Shown: positions 13,227 through 25,042 of the stretch, piece after piece | Layout of the letters: every line of letters begins with the position of its first letter | Position numbering within the stretch: position 1 is the stretch's first letter | Assembly: GCA_037974665.1 (NCBI GenBank) | Contig: CM075764.1 | Span: 81,429,825 to 81,493,824, forward strand | Source of the DNA: Ehretia macrophylla | Taxonomy: Eukaryota; Streptophyta; Magnoliopsida; Boraginales; Ehretiaceae | Direction of reading: 5' to 3' | DNA: 64,000 bases | Made by a program: the position numbers and the translations under genes | Notes under the pieces: model-generated | What the model was told of the DNA's origin: nothing | Databases searched by the model: none | The model's input: the letters and a program-made list of their open reading frames with translations, nothing else

Positions 13227-15966
13227 TGTAACGCCTCGATCCCTCATAGAACCAGGACTCTAATTGCCAAGCTAAATGCAACCCAATTCCAACCCGGTAA
13301 CAAAATTTAGGGAAAATGGACAGAGTTTTCCCTATTTATAGACTAATCAAAAACCTGCAAGCAGCAAGTATAACCACAATACAACTCCCCAACTCCAACT
13401 GTCCTACTTTTCCCAGTCCCAAGGCCATCTGAGTTTTGGACAAAAAAAAAAAAACATAACCACACGAGCATGCAATCAAAAGACAATAAAGTCTATCTTT
13501 AGCTATTACATGCCAACTAAGCCACTAAATATTCAAGACTACAACTTTAATTATAACCCACAAAATTTATCATTAATACATATAGGCCCTCAAAGGTCTC
13601 AAAATAAGATATAATATAATAACACACATCTTCAAAGGGATTCAATCTCAGCAAGATAAGCAACCAGCAACACAACACTCAAGGTAGTTGTTCTAACTGC
13701 ACTTGTACCACGTTAAAGCAAGGAATGAGTAACCAAAGTTATCCAGTGAGGGAGGTGATGCAGCAAACCGGGGCGTGCAACATGATATGCAACAGAATAA
13801 TAGTATTTCTAACACCAAATAACACAACCAAGTAAACAGGTAATTAACCACATGTTAAAAGGATACGGTTCCACTTCAAGTCTTCAATCTTGTACCACGA
13901 ACCACAAACTTTACGCAAGTGCCGGCAAACCCTTACTCCTCCAAATCCCGATCCTACGACCCTTTCTCCTGAGGTAGATCCATATGCCCAGGAGGTGAAC
14001 CACGCCTCTGGGGTAGTGGAGTATACTCAGAGAGAAAGGGAATAGGCACCATGGTAGTCGAGGGAGCACGGCAAGCCCGACGCCGCCCGTGTTTCTCGAC
14101 GCTACCATGCCCGAAAAGGTTGCGCAACCCAACACGAATTCAAGAATTCATGAGATAATATCAAACAAACACGAGTAACCACGAGATAACAAATAAATGG
14201 TACATGTAACTTTATCAATTAGCTAAATCATATAATCTAAAAACAATGAAATAAACTAAGATGCACAAAAGGGTTAAAGACTCCCTCACCTGGAATTAAG
14301 CCAAGCATACAAGAAAATAGCTCCGATTCACTTCAAACTTTCTCGAATTAGCTCGAATACGTAGCCCTAGTGTGTTCATATAAGTTTAGCACTTTAGCAG
14401 TAACTATATCAATTTCAACTTAACTATTAATTAACTCAAACCTACAACAATAGAAGCTATATTTATAATCACTTATAGTCCTACTTACTTAACATACAAT
14501 GTCTATTAAAATTTGATCTTTAACAAAGTACAAGTAATATAGTCATTATAACAAGATATAAGTATTAAATATGAAAATAACTATACAAACACAAAGGGGT
14601 CAATGTTCGATGATCACGAAACTTCACGAAATACATGCAAATGCTATATAATAACATATAAAGGCGAGATATACAAGTACAAAAGCTAATTCAAAGGCTA
14701 AGCATGAAAACCCCGAGTTTCATCTTTGTTCAACTAGACTATTTTGCTTCCTACCGAAAATTCAAGGTTAAGATAAGCAAGATAGCTATACTACTAATCC
14801 AAGGATACCTAAATGCATCATCTAGAGCCTCCAATTCATAGCCTAGAGCACGAGTACACAAAAACACCGAAAATGCCTCTTTGTGGGTTTACACGACAAG
14901 TACCAATTCCGGATCCTAAACAAGCAAAACGAGGGCACTTATAAGGTTTCATTACTTAATAAAAACTAGCCATGACATCGAAACGTACCCGGATTCGAGT
15001 TAACCCCGAAACCCCTTATTAAAGTAGCCTATTTTGATCAAATTTCTCAAATTTTGAACATAGCAAGTGCAATTAACATTTTTCCCATGCTCGTGGACCT
15101 AATTAGCAACTATTAGAAGCCTCAAATCGAATTAAATTGCAACTTTTTTCAGAAACCCTAGTTTGACACTATTTATCATCTTCCTCAAGTGAAATCTTGT
15201 CAAAACTTAGTTTCAAGCTATACCAATGCATATACAAGGTCTCTAGCATGTAATAATACCATATAGAACAATAATCAAGCATGTTATGGCACATTAATGA
15301 CAAAATCGAAAAATTGCAAAATTGAACATAAACTTTAGAATGCAACAAATGTAAATTCCCTCAAAATTTTGTAGTTATAAGCAAGGTAGTGATGCTCCTA
15401 GATGCTCCAAGAATCTCCAAGATCAAGCCAAGAAGTCTATTGCAAGGTTGGATGATGAAAATTCATCTCCTTTTTGCTCCATGGGGTTGACGGGTTTGGG
15501 GGGCATTTTGGGTTATTTTTGGCTTTTATTTTTGGTGAGTATTATGCATATAGGGTAATTTAGATATATATATTTGTGTAGGTGTTATATTATTAGACAA
15601 ATGCCACTAAAATCTTGGTCAACTACATTAAAATGCCAATTTAATTGCTAACTAACTCAAACTAATGTTTACTTACATAACACTATTCAAACGAAGCCAA
15701 AAATCATTATTCAAACGAAGCCAAAAATCATTTTTCAAACGCATACTCCCGGCCTCTAAAGTCTAAAACGATAAGTTTCTGATTCCTTTTATATGCCATT
15801 TTATCTAGGAAAAATATTAAATCGACCATTTAAGACAGTCAAATTTCTTGTGAATAGTAGCCTCAAAATAAAATAATTAAGCAAGAAAAGAGATGCACAT
15901 AAGAATGCTCAAGTAAATATGTAACAGTTATTTAAAAAAGATATGATGAAATTCCTGGGCGTTACA
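13227..15966 (-). repeat. 3' LTR of the non-coding element (full length)
   Basis: 2740 bp; on the plus strand it begins TGTAACGCC and ends GGGCGTTACA. It has near-identical partner sequence in 17107-18560 apart from two blocks missing there. Its reverse complement is related to the solo LTR at 49461-52783 (shared stretches around the start of the R-like region), so both belong to one family. Confidence 0.87.
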
Positions 15967-16019
15967 CTCTCCCCTCCTTCAACAAATTGCGTCCTCGCAA
16001 TTTCTTCTTTCAAAAGAAC

Positions 16020-16680
16020 TTCACTTGGACATTCCGAATGCTCTTTGAACAAAAACCCCTTATGCGAAAACCACCGAGAATACTAAGGGAGTGTGCTAGA
16101 GAAACATCTCACTTAAGAACTTCAAAATTGAATGCCATGTAGAATACCAAGACATGTGCCAATAGAATTCCAATAAAAATCTCAGTTGACTAATAAAGGT
16201 GCCAAATAAAGGCCCCAAACAAGAATACCAATCCAAAAGGTCGAATAGGAGTCCCTCCGAATATAAACATTACATAGGAATTCCCAATGTAATTATCAAA
16301 CGAGAAGCCTGACTGAGGATCTCTAACAAAAATACCATAATTGTAGCAAATAAGAATCCCAAATTAAACCATCAATCATTATTGATGAATAAGAATATTA
16401 TTAAGAATTCCAGAGCATTATTCTCAGGTCACCAGGCAATGAAAGCCAAATAAGAATTCAATGGAAGCACCAAACAAGAAGCTTAGTAGAAATATACAAA
16501 TTGAGAGTCCCCATATTGAACCCCGGAAAAGACCACTCATATATATGTAAGTACCGAGTAAGAATACCAACAAAAGTCTCAATAAGAATACTACTATAGA
16601 ATCCCATATGAAAATACCAATAAGAATCCTAGAGAGAATACCAATTGATCAATGTTCCCTCTTTCTGTTAGTCCACGTCT
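16020..16680 (-). repeat. Degenerate short-period array before the polypurine tract
   Basis: Irregular copies of a unit like CCAAATAAGAATACCAA recur through the stretch, with AAGAATACCA and AAGAATCCC most frequent. The reverse complement resembles the array at 30640-31080 in the plus-strand Tekay-like element. In both cases the sequence between array and PPT reads GCGAGGACGCAATT. Confidence 0.7.
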
Positions 16681-17090
16681 TCATGCAAGCCGCCACTAAC
16701 CATCTCTTTATAGGGGAAAGTGATTACTTACCATTTCGAAGGGGGTTATATGCATGCATGCAATGGAAAGTATATAAGGTACATATATTAACAAATATAC
16801 CATATAAAAGTACACATAATCACATATTTGTTCATCTAACACATTCCTCATATTTCATATAAGCAATTCACGTAGAAACACATTTCCATTCAAGTTACAC
16901 ATAATTACATAGTTATACATATCACAAGATCTTCCTATTTCACGCAAATATACTCATAGAACACATTTTCACTCACGCAAACACAAGTTCACATGAAAGC
17001 ACATACCTATTCAAAACTCACTTCACATGCACGCACTCGAGGCTCACAACCCAACAGGCAGAGGACCATGTCCCGGTTGTGTGCTACTAA

Positions 17091-17102
17091 GCTCTGATAC
17101 CA
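17091..17102 (-). other. Primer binding site, initiator Met tRNA type
   Basis: The minus strand reads TGGTATCAGAGC, four bases after the 5' LTR end. It fixes the element's orientation. Confidence 0.88.
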
Positions 17103-17106
17103 CTTC

Positions 17107-18560
17107 TATAACGTCCTGATCCCTTACGAAACCGGGACTCTAATAGCCAAGCTAAACGCAACCCAATTCCAACCCGGTCACAAAATTTAGGGAGAACGGA
17201 CGAAGTTTCCCTTATTTATATTACTAATCAAAAACCTGCAAGCAGCAAGTATAACCACAATAAAACTCCCCAACTCCAATTGTCCCACTTTTCCCAGTCC
17301 CAAGGCCATCCGAGCCTTAGACAAAAAAAAAAAAAAACATAACCACACGTGCATGCAATCAAAAGACAATAAAGTCTATCTTTAGCTATTACATGCCAAT
17401 TAAGCCACTAAATATTCAAGACTACAACTTTAATTACAACCCACAAAATTTATCATTAATATATACAGGGCCTCAAAGGTCTCAAAATAAGACATAATAT
17501 AATAACACACATCTTCAAAGGGATTCAACCTCAGTAAGATTAGCAACCAGCAACACAGTACTATGTACAAAAAGGTTGCGCAACACGACACAAATTCAAG
17601 AATTCACGAGATAATATCAAACAAACACAAGTAACCACAAGATAACAAATAAATGGTACATGTAACTTTATCAATTAGCTAAATCATATAATCTAAAAAC
17701 AATGAAATGAACTAAGATGCACAAAAGGGTTAAAGACTCCCTTACCTGGAATTAAGCCAAGCATGCAAGAAAATAGCTCCGATTCACTTCAAACTTTCTC
17801 GAATTAGCTCGAATACGTAGCCCTAGTGTGTTCATATAAGTTTAGCACTTTAGTAGTAACTATATCAATTCCAACTTAACTATTACTTAACTCAAACCTA
17901 CAATAATAGAAGCTATATTTATAATCACTTATAGTCCTACTCACTTAGCATACAATGTCTATTAGAATTTGATCTTTAACAAAGTACAAGTAATATAGTC
18001 ATTATAACAAGATATAAGTATTAAATATGAAAATAATTATACGAACACAAAGGGGTCAATGTCCGATGATCACGAAACTTCATGAAATTCTCACAAATGC
18101 TATATAATAACATATAAAGGCGAGATATACAATTACAAAAGCTAATTCAAAGGCTAAGCATGAAAACCCCGAGTTTCATCTTTGTTCAACTAGGCTATTT
18201 TGCTTCATACCGGAAATTCAAGGTCAAGATAAGCAAGATAGCTATACTATTAATCCATGGATACCTAAATGCATCATCTAGAGCCTCCAATTCATAGCCT
18301 AGAGCATGAGTACACGAAAATACTGAAAATGCCTCTTTGTGGATTTACACTACAAGTACCAATTCTGGATCCTAAACAAGCGAAACGAGGCTACTTCTAA
18401 GGTTTCATTACTTAATAATGACTAGCCATGATATCAAAACGTGCCCGGATTCGAGTTAACCCCAAAACCCCTTATTAAAGTAGCCTATTTTGATCAAATT
18501 TCTCAAGTAAATATGTAACAGTTATTTAAAAAAGATATGGTGAAATTCCCGAGCGTTACA
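17107..18560 (-). repeat. 5' LTR of the non-coding element, with two internal deletions
   Basis: 1454 bp against 2740 bp in the partner. About 424 bp are missing after 17560 (partner about 13690-14115), where about ten filler bases sit at the join. Another 862 bp are missing after TTTCTCAA at about 18508 (partner 15046-15908), where CTCAA is present at both breakpoints. Confidence 0.87.
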
Positions 18561-19948
18561 GTTAATTCTTGTTATATTGGTTATATATTGTTTATTGATT
18601 GTTGTTATATGCGAGGGCAACCTACTTTGTTGTCTCTCGTTTATGTGGTTATTGAGTTATATTACTGTTGTTATCTCGTGTGATTTGCATCGTGGTTGCG
18701 CAACCATTTGGGCATGGTAGTGTCGGGGAACTTTGGGCAGCATCGGGCTTGTCGGTATACCTCAACTACCGTGGACCCCAATCCTACTCTCGCCTGGTCT
18801 AGAGATCGCTAGAGGGTGTTGGGTTATAGGATTTCGGGGTACATTCGGAGTACACCCACTGAAGTGTTATGGGTTTATACCGGTACATTGATCGAGTTCG
18901 TGGTTCGTGGATCGAGATTCGTGATCGAGATCAAGACTTTGGAGTGTTTGGGGTTATTGAGACTGTATCCTTTTATTTTGTAACTCTCGCTTGAGCCTAA
19001 GTCCTTAGAGAGTTACCATTATTCGAATTCCTTTGAATGTGTGATATCTAGCCTGTTTACTTGAACAGTATATTGTTTTGATAGTGTAATCTCTGGTTTA
19101 TTTGTTGCATTTGTCTTCTCGGGTTGGGTTGTCTTCTTTCTTTAATGGTTACTTGTTGGTTGTGCATTGTATATTGGTCTAATAGGTTAATTGAGTCCTT
19201 TGAGATTATTTTATTTTCTTTAGATAGTTCAATGCAATTAATGTTCGAATATATAGTTCTTTAAAATGTGATACTTCACTCTATTATTTTAAAGCTAGAA
19301 TATTTCTCTTAGTCAATCGATTGTGTGTTTTATATGCATTGCATTAAAGGTTTTCAAAACTCGCGGATATTTGTTTCCCTCCCTCACTGAGCAACTGTGT
19401 TTGCTCACTCCCTCTTTCTAACCATTTCAGGTTCGACTCTTCCGGGAATTGAGAAAGAGAAGGTTCAGAAGTCTCCTTGAGAGGATGTTTTAGCTTAATT
19501 GATTGTTATATGTGGATTTATGTAAAATAATTGTATAGTTTGGCTTGTAATATATTTTGAGACCTTATGGTCTTTTATGTAACCGTGTTTGCCTTGAAAG
19601 ATTGTAGTATGAAACTTAGAGACTTGTATGATTTGTAGCTAGTGGATGGCATGAAATAACTTTAAAGTTTTACTTTATTGCTGAGTTAGTTGCTTGCTTG
19701 TATGGTTTAAAGGTGAATGGTTGTCGGACTAAAAATATAAGAAAGTAAAGTAGATAAGATTAGAGTGGTAAGATAAGCGATTTTATAACATAGAATTTCA
19801 ATAACTTATGGTAATGCATGCCTGTGTGTAGGTTTGTGGTTAGGCCTAAAAACAGGAAAAACTTTGTCCGTTTTCCCTCATTTATTTCGTGACCTTGGGA
19901 TTTGGATCGGGGCTCCGGTCTCATGAGGGATCATGGTGTTTCAAAGTG

Positions 19949-20880
19949 GGTCAGCTACATCAAAAGATGTGGTCGTTTTCTGCAATAACATATCACAATA
20001 TGCTTATGGGCTACAAGTACAACGCAAGAAGATGGAAACATCTTTCCAAATGTTTGGACATACAGTGAGACCTAGGTTCTAAAAGCTTGTGCAGTAGCTC
20101 CGTATAGTCGCAAATCCGTCACCACGGAGTTTGCTTTCTCCATAAACTAAAATATATCTTTAGTGCTTCATAAGTACCTTAGAATATATTTTAACTCTAT
20201 CCACCTTTCCAAAACTTGGATCGAACTGATATCTAATTGCAACACTTTACAATTTGCACAATATCAAGTCATGTACATAGTATAGCAAATATGAAGTTAC
20301 AATAACTTAGACATAAATTTGCGATGCTATTAGAGTTTCTTGAACACCTTCAAGATTACTCTGTGTACATTCTCAAGAATATGCCAAGTAATCTCTTTGC
20401 ACTATCAACATAATCACGAATTCATGAGATTCAAAAAACATGTTCCAAATGGAGAACATTTAATATAACTAGACTTTGATTAAAACCGCAACACACATAT
20501 CATCAATATACAGTTAGAGAAAAATGGTTGCACTCCTACTAACTCTTCTGTAACCACAAGGTTCATCCATATTTGTAATGATATTAAACCCTTTAATGTC
20601 ATTAGAATTAGATGTAACAATTCCAAGAAATTACTTAAAAACCAAAAATGGATCACTTAAGCATGCACATTACACTAACATCCATAAATTCAAATAGTAT
20701 GATCTATATGGATGTCTTCCAAAAGATGTCCATTAAGAATATAAATTTGAACAATAGATGTAGTGTATACAACGTTCTATAATGGCAATCATGATATGAA
20801 TAGACTAAAGCACAACAATTGGTAGAAAGATTTCATCATAGTCAACCCTTTGACTTAGATGACATCTTTATGACACCAAT
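19949..20880 (-). pseudogene. Copia polyprotein remnant (reverse transcriptase)
   Basis: The legible part lies at 20600-20880 on the minus strand. RVDYDEIFLPIVV matches the copia block that normally reads GVDYDETFSPVV, and a following SIHIMIAI matches the KSIRI-type continuation. Stops interrupt it and the catalytic YVDD was not located. The stretch 19949-20600 should hold the RNase H part but is too decayed to assign by eye. Confidence 0.6.
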
Positions 20881-22015
20881 TTGGCTAAAGGTCACTACCT
20901 TTTTCCATTATCCCCAACCTTTCTCTCAGAGATCAATATCCAAATTAGGCTAAAGCATATGTTGTCTAATCAATATGCAATGCATTATGTTATATCTTGG
21001 AGTCAATATCACATATATCATTTCTTTATAAATCGTAGGATTATCAAAATGATCATTATCTCAAAGACACAAACAACCTTTGTGCATCCTAAAGAAGATA
21101 TCCCTATATTTTCTTAAAGGATGAGATACACTACTAGATTTGCAAAGATCTTGTGAGATGATATACTCCAGACCGAATTGAATAGATTCAAGACTTAGGT
21201 TTATGTGATTTTATAGTTTAGAGGACACTTGTTCAATTTCTATTTACATAGAAAGTAACATCTTCTTGAACAAAACATTTTCTTCAAGAAAGATTACAAT
21301 CTAATAGACCAATAAACATCTATCATTAAATAGAAATTAAGTTCTACAAAATTACCTTTCAACCTAAACTCTCACTAGTCCTATACAGACTTTTCAATAA
21401 AAGTAGGAGAACCCAAAAATTAAACAAATTTAATTCTTGGTTGCTATCCAAACTCAAATCAATATAAAGGTCTAGGAATAGCAATGGTATGAATTTTCTA
21501 TTCAACATAATATTAAATTAAGGAAAGCATAGCCCACAAATAAACAGGATGATTAGTCAAACTAATCAACAAATGTACTAAGTCAAACAAAGTACGGTTT
21601 CTTCACTAAGAATCTATTTTCCGTTGCTTTTTGTGAATTTTTATTTATATTTTTTTTTTAAAAATAAAAGCAAACTTGTTATAAATTCCCCATTATTTCA
21701 AAATTGATATACTAATTAAAAAAATTAAATTAACTAAAATCATATTAATTAAAACATTTCAAGTTTAGAATTTAAAGTGAAATTATCATAAAACATACTT
21801 TTAAATATAAATTTTGTTAATATCGTAATTGGACAATTGCTTAATATCTTAAAAAATACAATTAAAAGTTAAATTACAAAATAGTCATAAAAGTAACTAA
21901 TCATTAAATTTACAAAATATTCACATTCCCGACGCGGGCTACAATAAAAGTAGCTAATTATTAATAACTAAAATTAATTGTACAAAATAACTAATCTTAG
22001 ATCATAAAAATTATG
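20881..22015. other. No gene recognised
   Basis: The left part probably continues the decayed copia element. From about 21640 the sequence is A/T-rich with short homopolymer runs. The plus-strand frame at 20881-21117 lies opposite copia-derived sequence and is not a gene. Confidence 0.4.
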
Positions 22016-22593
22016 TCACAAAATTGGATCTGCATAGGTCTTGGCCTCACGGTCTTGGAGAAATTTATACCTCTCCTGCATATAAAAATGACATGAACTG
22101 TAATATCCACAACTTAAAGTTGACTTAGCTAAACCCTCTTAAGTTCTATAGCAAAAAAATACAGGACATGAAAAATCCTATATAATGTTAAGAGAGACAA
22201 ATAGAATAATGATTATTCACTTCCTCAGTCGTAGACTTCCATTTCTCACCTGCCTTCTTAGCCACCTAAAAGTAATTGTAGTATAACAAAATGCACATCA
22301 AATTAGAAACAAACTAACCAAGTAGAGCTGATAATCAGAAAGAATAATTAGCAGTTTATATATGTATATTTCGTACATAATTAACATCTAAAAGAAAATA
22401 TTTTGTCATACCATAATTATGATTAAGTAGAAGGCAACCAAATGGTAACTTTCTACATTTAAAGCCATTAAGCTAACATAAATAAGGTTTATGTAACTGA
22501 CTGCAGAGATTTTACTGATAATTTAAAAAAATAAAAAGTGAAAGCAAAATACCAATCTATAACAATTAGGGCCGCACGGTTCCTTTTTTGCAT
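22016..22593 (-). pseudogene. Exon fragments resembling the end of an HMG-box protein gene
   Basis: Two minus-strand segments have good splice signals and join in frame. 22265-22221 is preceded by TTTTAG and followed by GTGAAT, and reads VAKKAGEKWKSTTEE. 22075-22016 is preceded by ATGCAG and reads ERYKFLQDREAKTYADPIL then stop. The first resembles the third helix of a plant HMG box (AGEKWKSLTEEE), and the intron position resembles that of plant HMGB genes. A possible further exon is 22593-22553. No complete HMG box or start was found, so this may be a gene fragment or captured exons. Confidence 0.4.
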
Positions 22594-23104
22594 CTGAAAA
22601 GTGGGAGTGTAGTTGTTTTTTAGCCTAATTAAAGTTAAAGACAAAGTATTAGACCTATTGAATTTCCACAATCAACTCTATAAGGGAATATGATTAACAC
22701 ATATTAATAAAACATTAAAGCATGCATTAAATTGCTGAAGCAAGAAAGATCTTCTCAACACTTTAAAAACTCCAAACCTCTGTTGCATCTATGCTTTAAA
22801 ACTCATAAACTTAATACAGTAGATCATATCGCAAAAACACAAAACCTCGACATGAAATCAAATCATCAAAAAAATTAGTACTACCTAACCTAGCAACTAG
22901 AATAAATTCACGAGTCAAACAATCACTTTAGTACTCTTTTTCTCCCTACCTTCTCTCAACGTCAACTCTATGTCATAAGCTAAGAATATTCATCTAATAA
23001 TACAAATGTATATATTATCCACAAGCTTATGAAATTGAAAGAAACCAAGAAACATTGTACTACTAATCTAAACACAATTGGGGGCATTCCAAAGGCATTA
23101 GAAT

Positions 23105-23332
23105 TTGATTTTTGTCAAAACATATGCATGCCAACACATGAAATTCTACAGTCCAAACTCAAACCACCCAACACTTGAACTCTTAACAAAATACAGAACC
23201 ATAAGCACCTTAAAGCAAATCCATGCCCAAATGATCACAAATGGTCTCATCCATCATACTTACCCACTTAACCAATTACTTATCTTATCCTCATACACAC
23301 ACATTAAGCACACTCATATATACTCCCAATGA
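23105..23332 (+). pseudogene. Truncated pentatricopeptide repeat (PPR) protein, N-terminal part
   Basis: A 75-residue frame contains LELLTKYRTISTLKQIHAQM followed by ITNGLIHHTYPLNQLL. This is the characteristic start of plant PLS-class PPR proteins, which edit or process organelle RNAs and are usually over 400 residues long. The match ends after about residue 65, where the frame runs into a tandem repeat of ACTCATACACACACATTAAG units. No further PPR repeats follow. The true start may be the second Met (MKFYSPNSNHP). Confidence 0.72.
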
Positions 23333-23412
23333 ATACTCATACACACATTAAGCATACTCATATATACACCAAATGAATACTCATACACACACATTAAGCA
23401 TACTCATATATA
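23290..23412. repeat. Tandem repeat, 44-46 bp unit
   Basis: The phrase AATGAATACTCATACACACA followed by TTAAGCATACTCATATATAC recurs from about 23324 and 23368, with a partial first copy at 23290. It overlaps the 3' end of the PPR fragment. A/T-rich low-complexity sequence continues to about 23740. Confidence 0.8.
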
Positions 23413-23744
23413 CACACCCCACAAATAAAAACTAAAATTGAAAATATACACACCCTACAAATATATACACTCTACAGATAGAAACATAAGTACGCCATTT
23501 AATTAAAATCGAAAAAATATGACATATTAAAAACCTAAAAATAAAAAATAGAAAAAAAGCAAAAAAATAAAAATACGAAAAAGTTCAAAAAAACCAAAAA
23601 TAACATAAAACAAAAATAGAAAATGAAAATAAAGAAGAAAAAATTATATATATGTATATATATGTATGTATATACATATCTATATACTAATATATTTTAT
23701 ATATTTATACAACAAAAAACAATAAAATAAAAATACCTTATAGT

Positions 23745-24065
23745 TGGGGGATGGGTGAGGGGTTGGGGGGTGAGGAGACAGGGTGGGTGTAGGAGCGTTG
23801 TTGGGTGGGGGTGGGAGTACTGCAGGGTGGCGATGGGGTTGTTGTGCGTGAAAAACGGGGGTGGGGTGGGGGCGCTACGGGGGTGGGGGTGGGGTCACTA
23901 CAAGGTAGGAGGACTGTGGGGTGGGGGTGAGGGTTGAGGCACTGGGGGGGGGGGGTGGGGGCGCTGCGGGAAGGGGATGAGGGCACTGCAGGGTAGGGGT
24001 AAGGGTGTTGTGCGTGGAGTACAGGGGTGGGGATGGGGTACCATGGGAGGGAAAAGGGTGGTTTG
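23745..24065 (+). repeat. G-rich minisatellite with G-quadruplex potential
   Basis: Irregular units of GGGTGGGGGTGGGG separated by short spacers such as CACTGCAGG and CACTACAGG, with a run of 13 G near 23947. The plus strand is almost all G, T and A. The proline-rich frame read on the other strand is a by-product of the repeat. Confidence 0.8.
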
Positions 24066-24654
24066 GGGAAGTTGAATTTTAAAAAAAAATCTGACTCTTT
24101 TTTTCTTAAAAAACCCAAATTAGAGACGGACCAAGCTGGTCAATAAAGACCGAACCCAAATTAGAGAAGGACCATTTTTTGCAGATGGACAATCCGTCTC
24201 GAAAATAGCTCAATATATTTTTTTAATCTATAATTAGATTTTTTTTTAATAATTTTTTTTTTTGTTTTGAAAAAATAAGTTGTTTAGTTTTTTTTTACTA
24301 ATTTTTTTTAAAAATATTTTTTTATATGTAATTATATTTTTTAATTATATTATTTTACTATATTTTACTTATGTATATCGTCCCCCAACAAAAAAAAATC
24401 TTGGGTTGTCACCCAGAAGTCTCTAATCGACATCCCAGTAATTAATAAATAAATAAAATTTAAAATTAGTTAAATAATTAATTAATTTTAAGTATGACTT
24501 ATTATTAAAATAATTATTAACAACAAATTATTACTACTAATTTATAAAATTAGAGAACTATTTAGTTAATAGTTATTAAATGAATAAAAATCTTATATTA
24601 ATCAAATAATTAACTAATTAGGTGTTAAATTAATAATATTAATTATAATTTTAT

Positions 24655-24994
24655 TAGTATGTCGCCATTTGGAGACAGTTTGGAGACGACTTGTGATATG
24701 TCGTCTCCAAGTAGTCGCCAACATGAGACATTTTGGAGACGACTTACATAAGTTGCCTCCAAATAGATAAGTCATCTCCAAAACGTCTCCTGTTAGCGAC
24801 TATTTGGAGACGACTTATAAAATCGTCTCCAAATCGTCGCCATTTGGAGACAGTTGGAGACAACGTACCTAAGTCGTCTCCAAACCATCTCCAAATTATC
24901 ACTATTCATGCATCAAAATTTTTGTCTCATTTTCGTCGCTTTTTTTGGCGACGAAAAGGAGATGGAACGTTGCTTTTGATAGTTTTTCTTATAG

Positions 24995-24996
<2 letters not shown>
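24655..24996 (-). mobile_element. CACTA-like transposon terminus with subterminal repeats
   Basis: Ten or more direct and inverted copies of TTTGGAGACGACTT, GTCGTCTCCAAA and variants fill 24655-24910. They are followed by GGCGACGAAAAGG and an end that on the minus strand reads TACTATAAGAAAAACT. CACTA elements typically end CACTACAAGAAAAA with dense subterminal repeats. The terminal C is replaced here. The partner end was not found, so it is a fragment or a non-autonomous copy with an unresolved left end. Confidence 0.55.

Positions 24997-25039
<43 letters not shown>
24995..25039. repeat. (AT)n microsatellite
   Basis: About 22 uninterrupted AT units directly at the CACTA-like end, which blurs the target site. 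Confidence 0.9.

Positions 25040-25042
<3 letters not shown>

Larger units (their letters stand above)
13227..18560 (-). mobile_element. LTR element with non-coding internal region (LARD-like)
   Basis: Bounded by the perfect TSD GTTAA (13222-13226 and 18561-18565). The left LTR is 13227-15966, the internal region 15967-17106 and the right LTR 17107-18560. On the minus strand a polypurine tract (GAAGGAGGGGAGAG) precedes the 3' LTR and a Met PBS follows the 5' LTR, so priming signals survive. The 1.1-kb internal region has no gag or pol similarity. It carries a degenerate short-period array. Such elements can move only with proteins supplied by relatives. Confidence 0.87.
11497..19943 (+). repeat. 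Ty3/gypsy solo LTR interrupted by a nested element
   Basis: The 5-bp target duplication AAGTG flanks it exactly (11492-11496 and 19944-19948). It begins TATGGCACCCGAG and ends GGTGTTTCA. Removing the nested element and one copy of its TSD leaves about 3.1 kb. The right part (18566-19943) carries the conserved gypsy LTR modules: palindromes at 18613-18638, 18693-18706 and 18836-18857, and GGGCAGCATCGGGCTTG at about 18738. No internal domain is attached, so it is a solo LTR left by recombination. Confidence 0.82.
10012..21600 (-). mobile_element. Decayed Ty1/copia element, minus strand, split by nested LTR elements
   Basis: A 3' LTR (10012-11378), a polypurine-like AAATAGGAGAT (minus strand, at 11379) and internal sequence at 11379-11491 are followed, after the inserted solo LTR (11497-19943), by more internal sequence from 19949. 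Near 20800-20880 the minus strand reads RVDYDEIFLPIVV, the copia reverse transcriptase block, with stops around it. No right-hand LTR was found, and the right limit near 21600 is only where recognisable sequence fades. Confidence 0.65.

Noticed and set aside
23738..24118. A proline-rich 126-residue frame on the minus strand
   Set aside because: It is the complement of the G-rich minisatellite; the composition comes from the repeat, not from protein selection.
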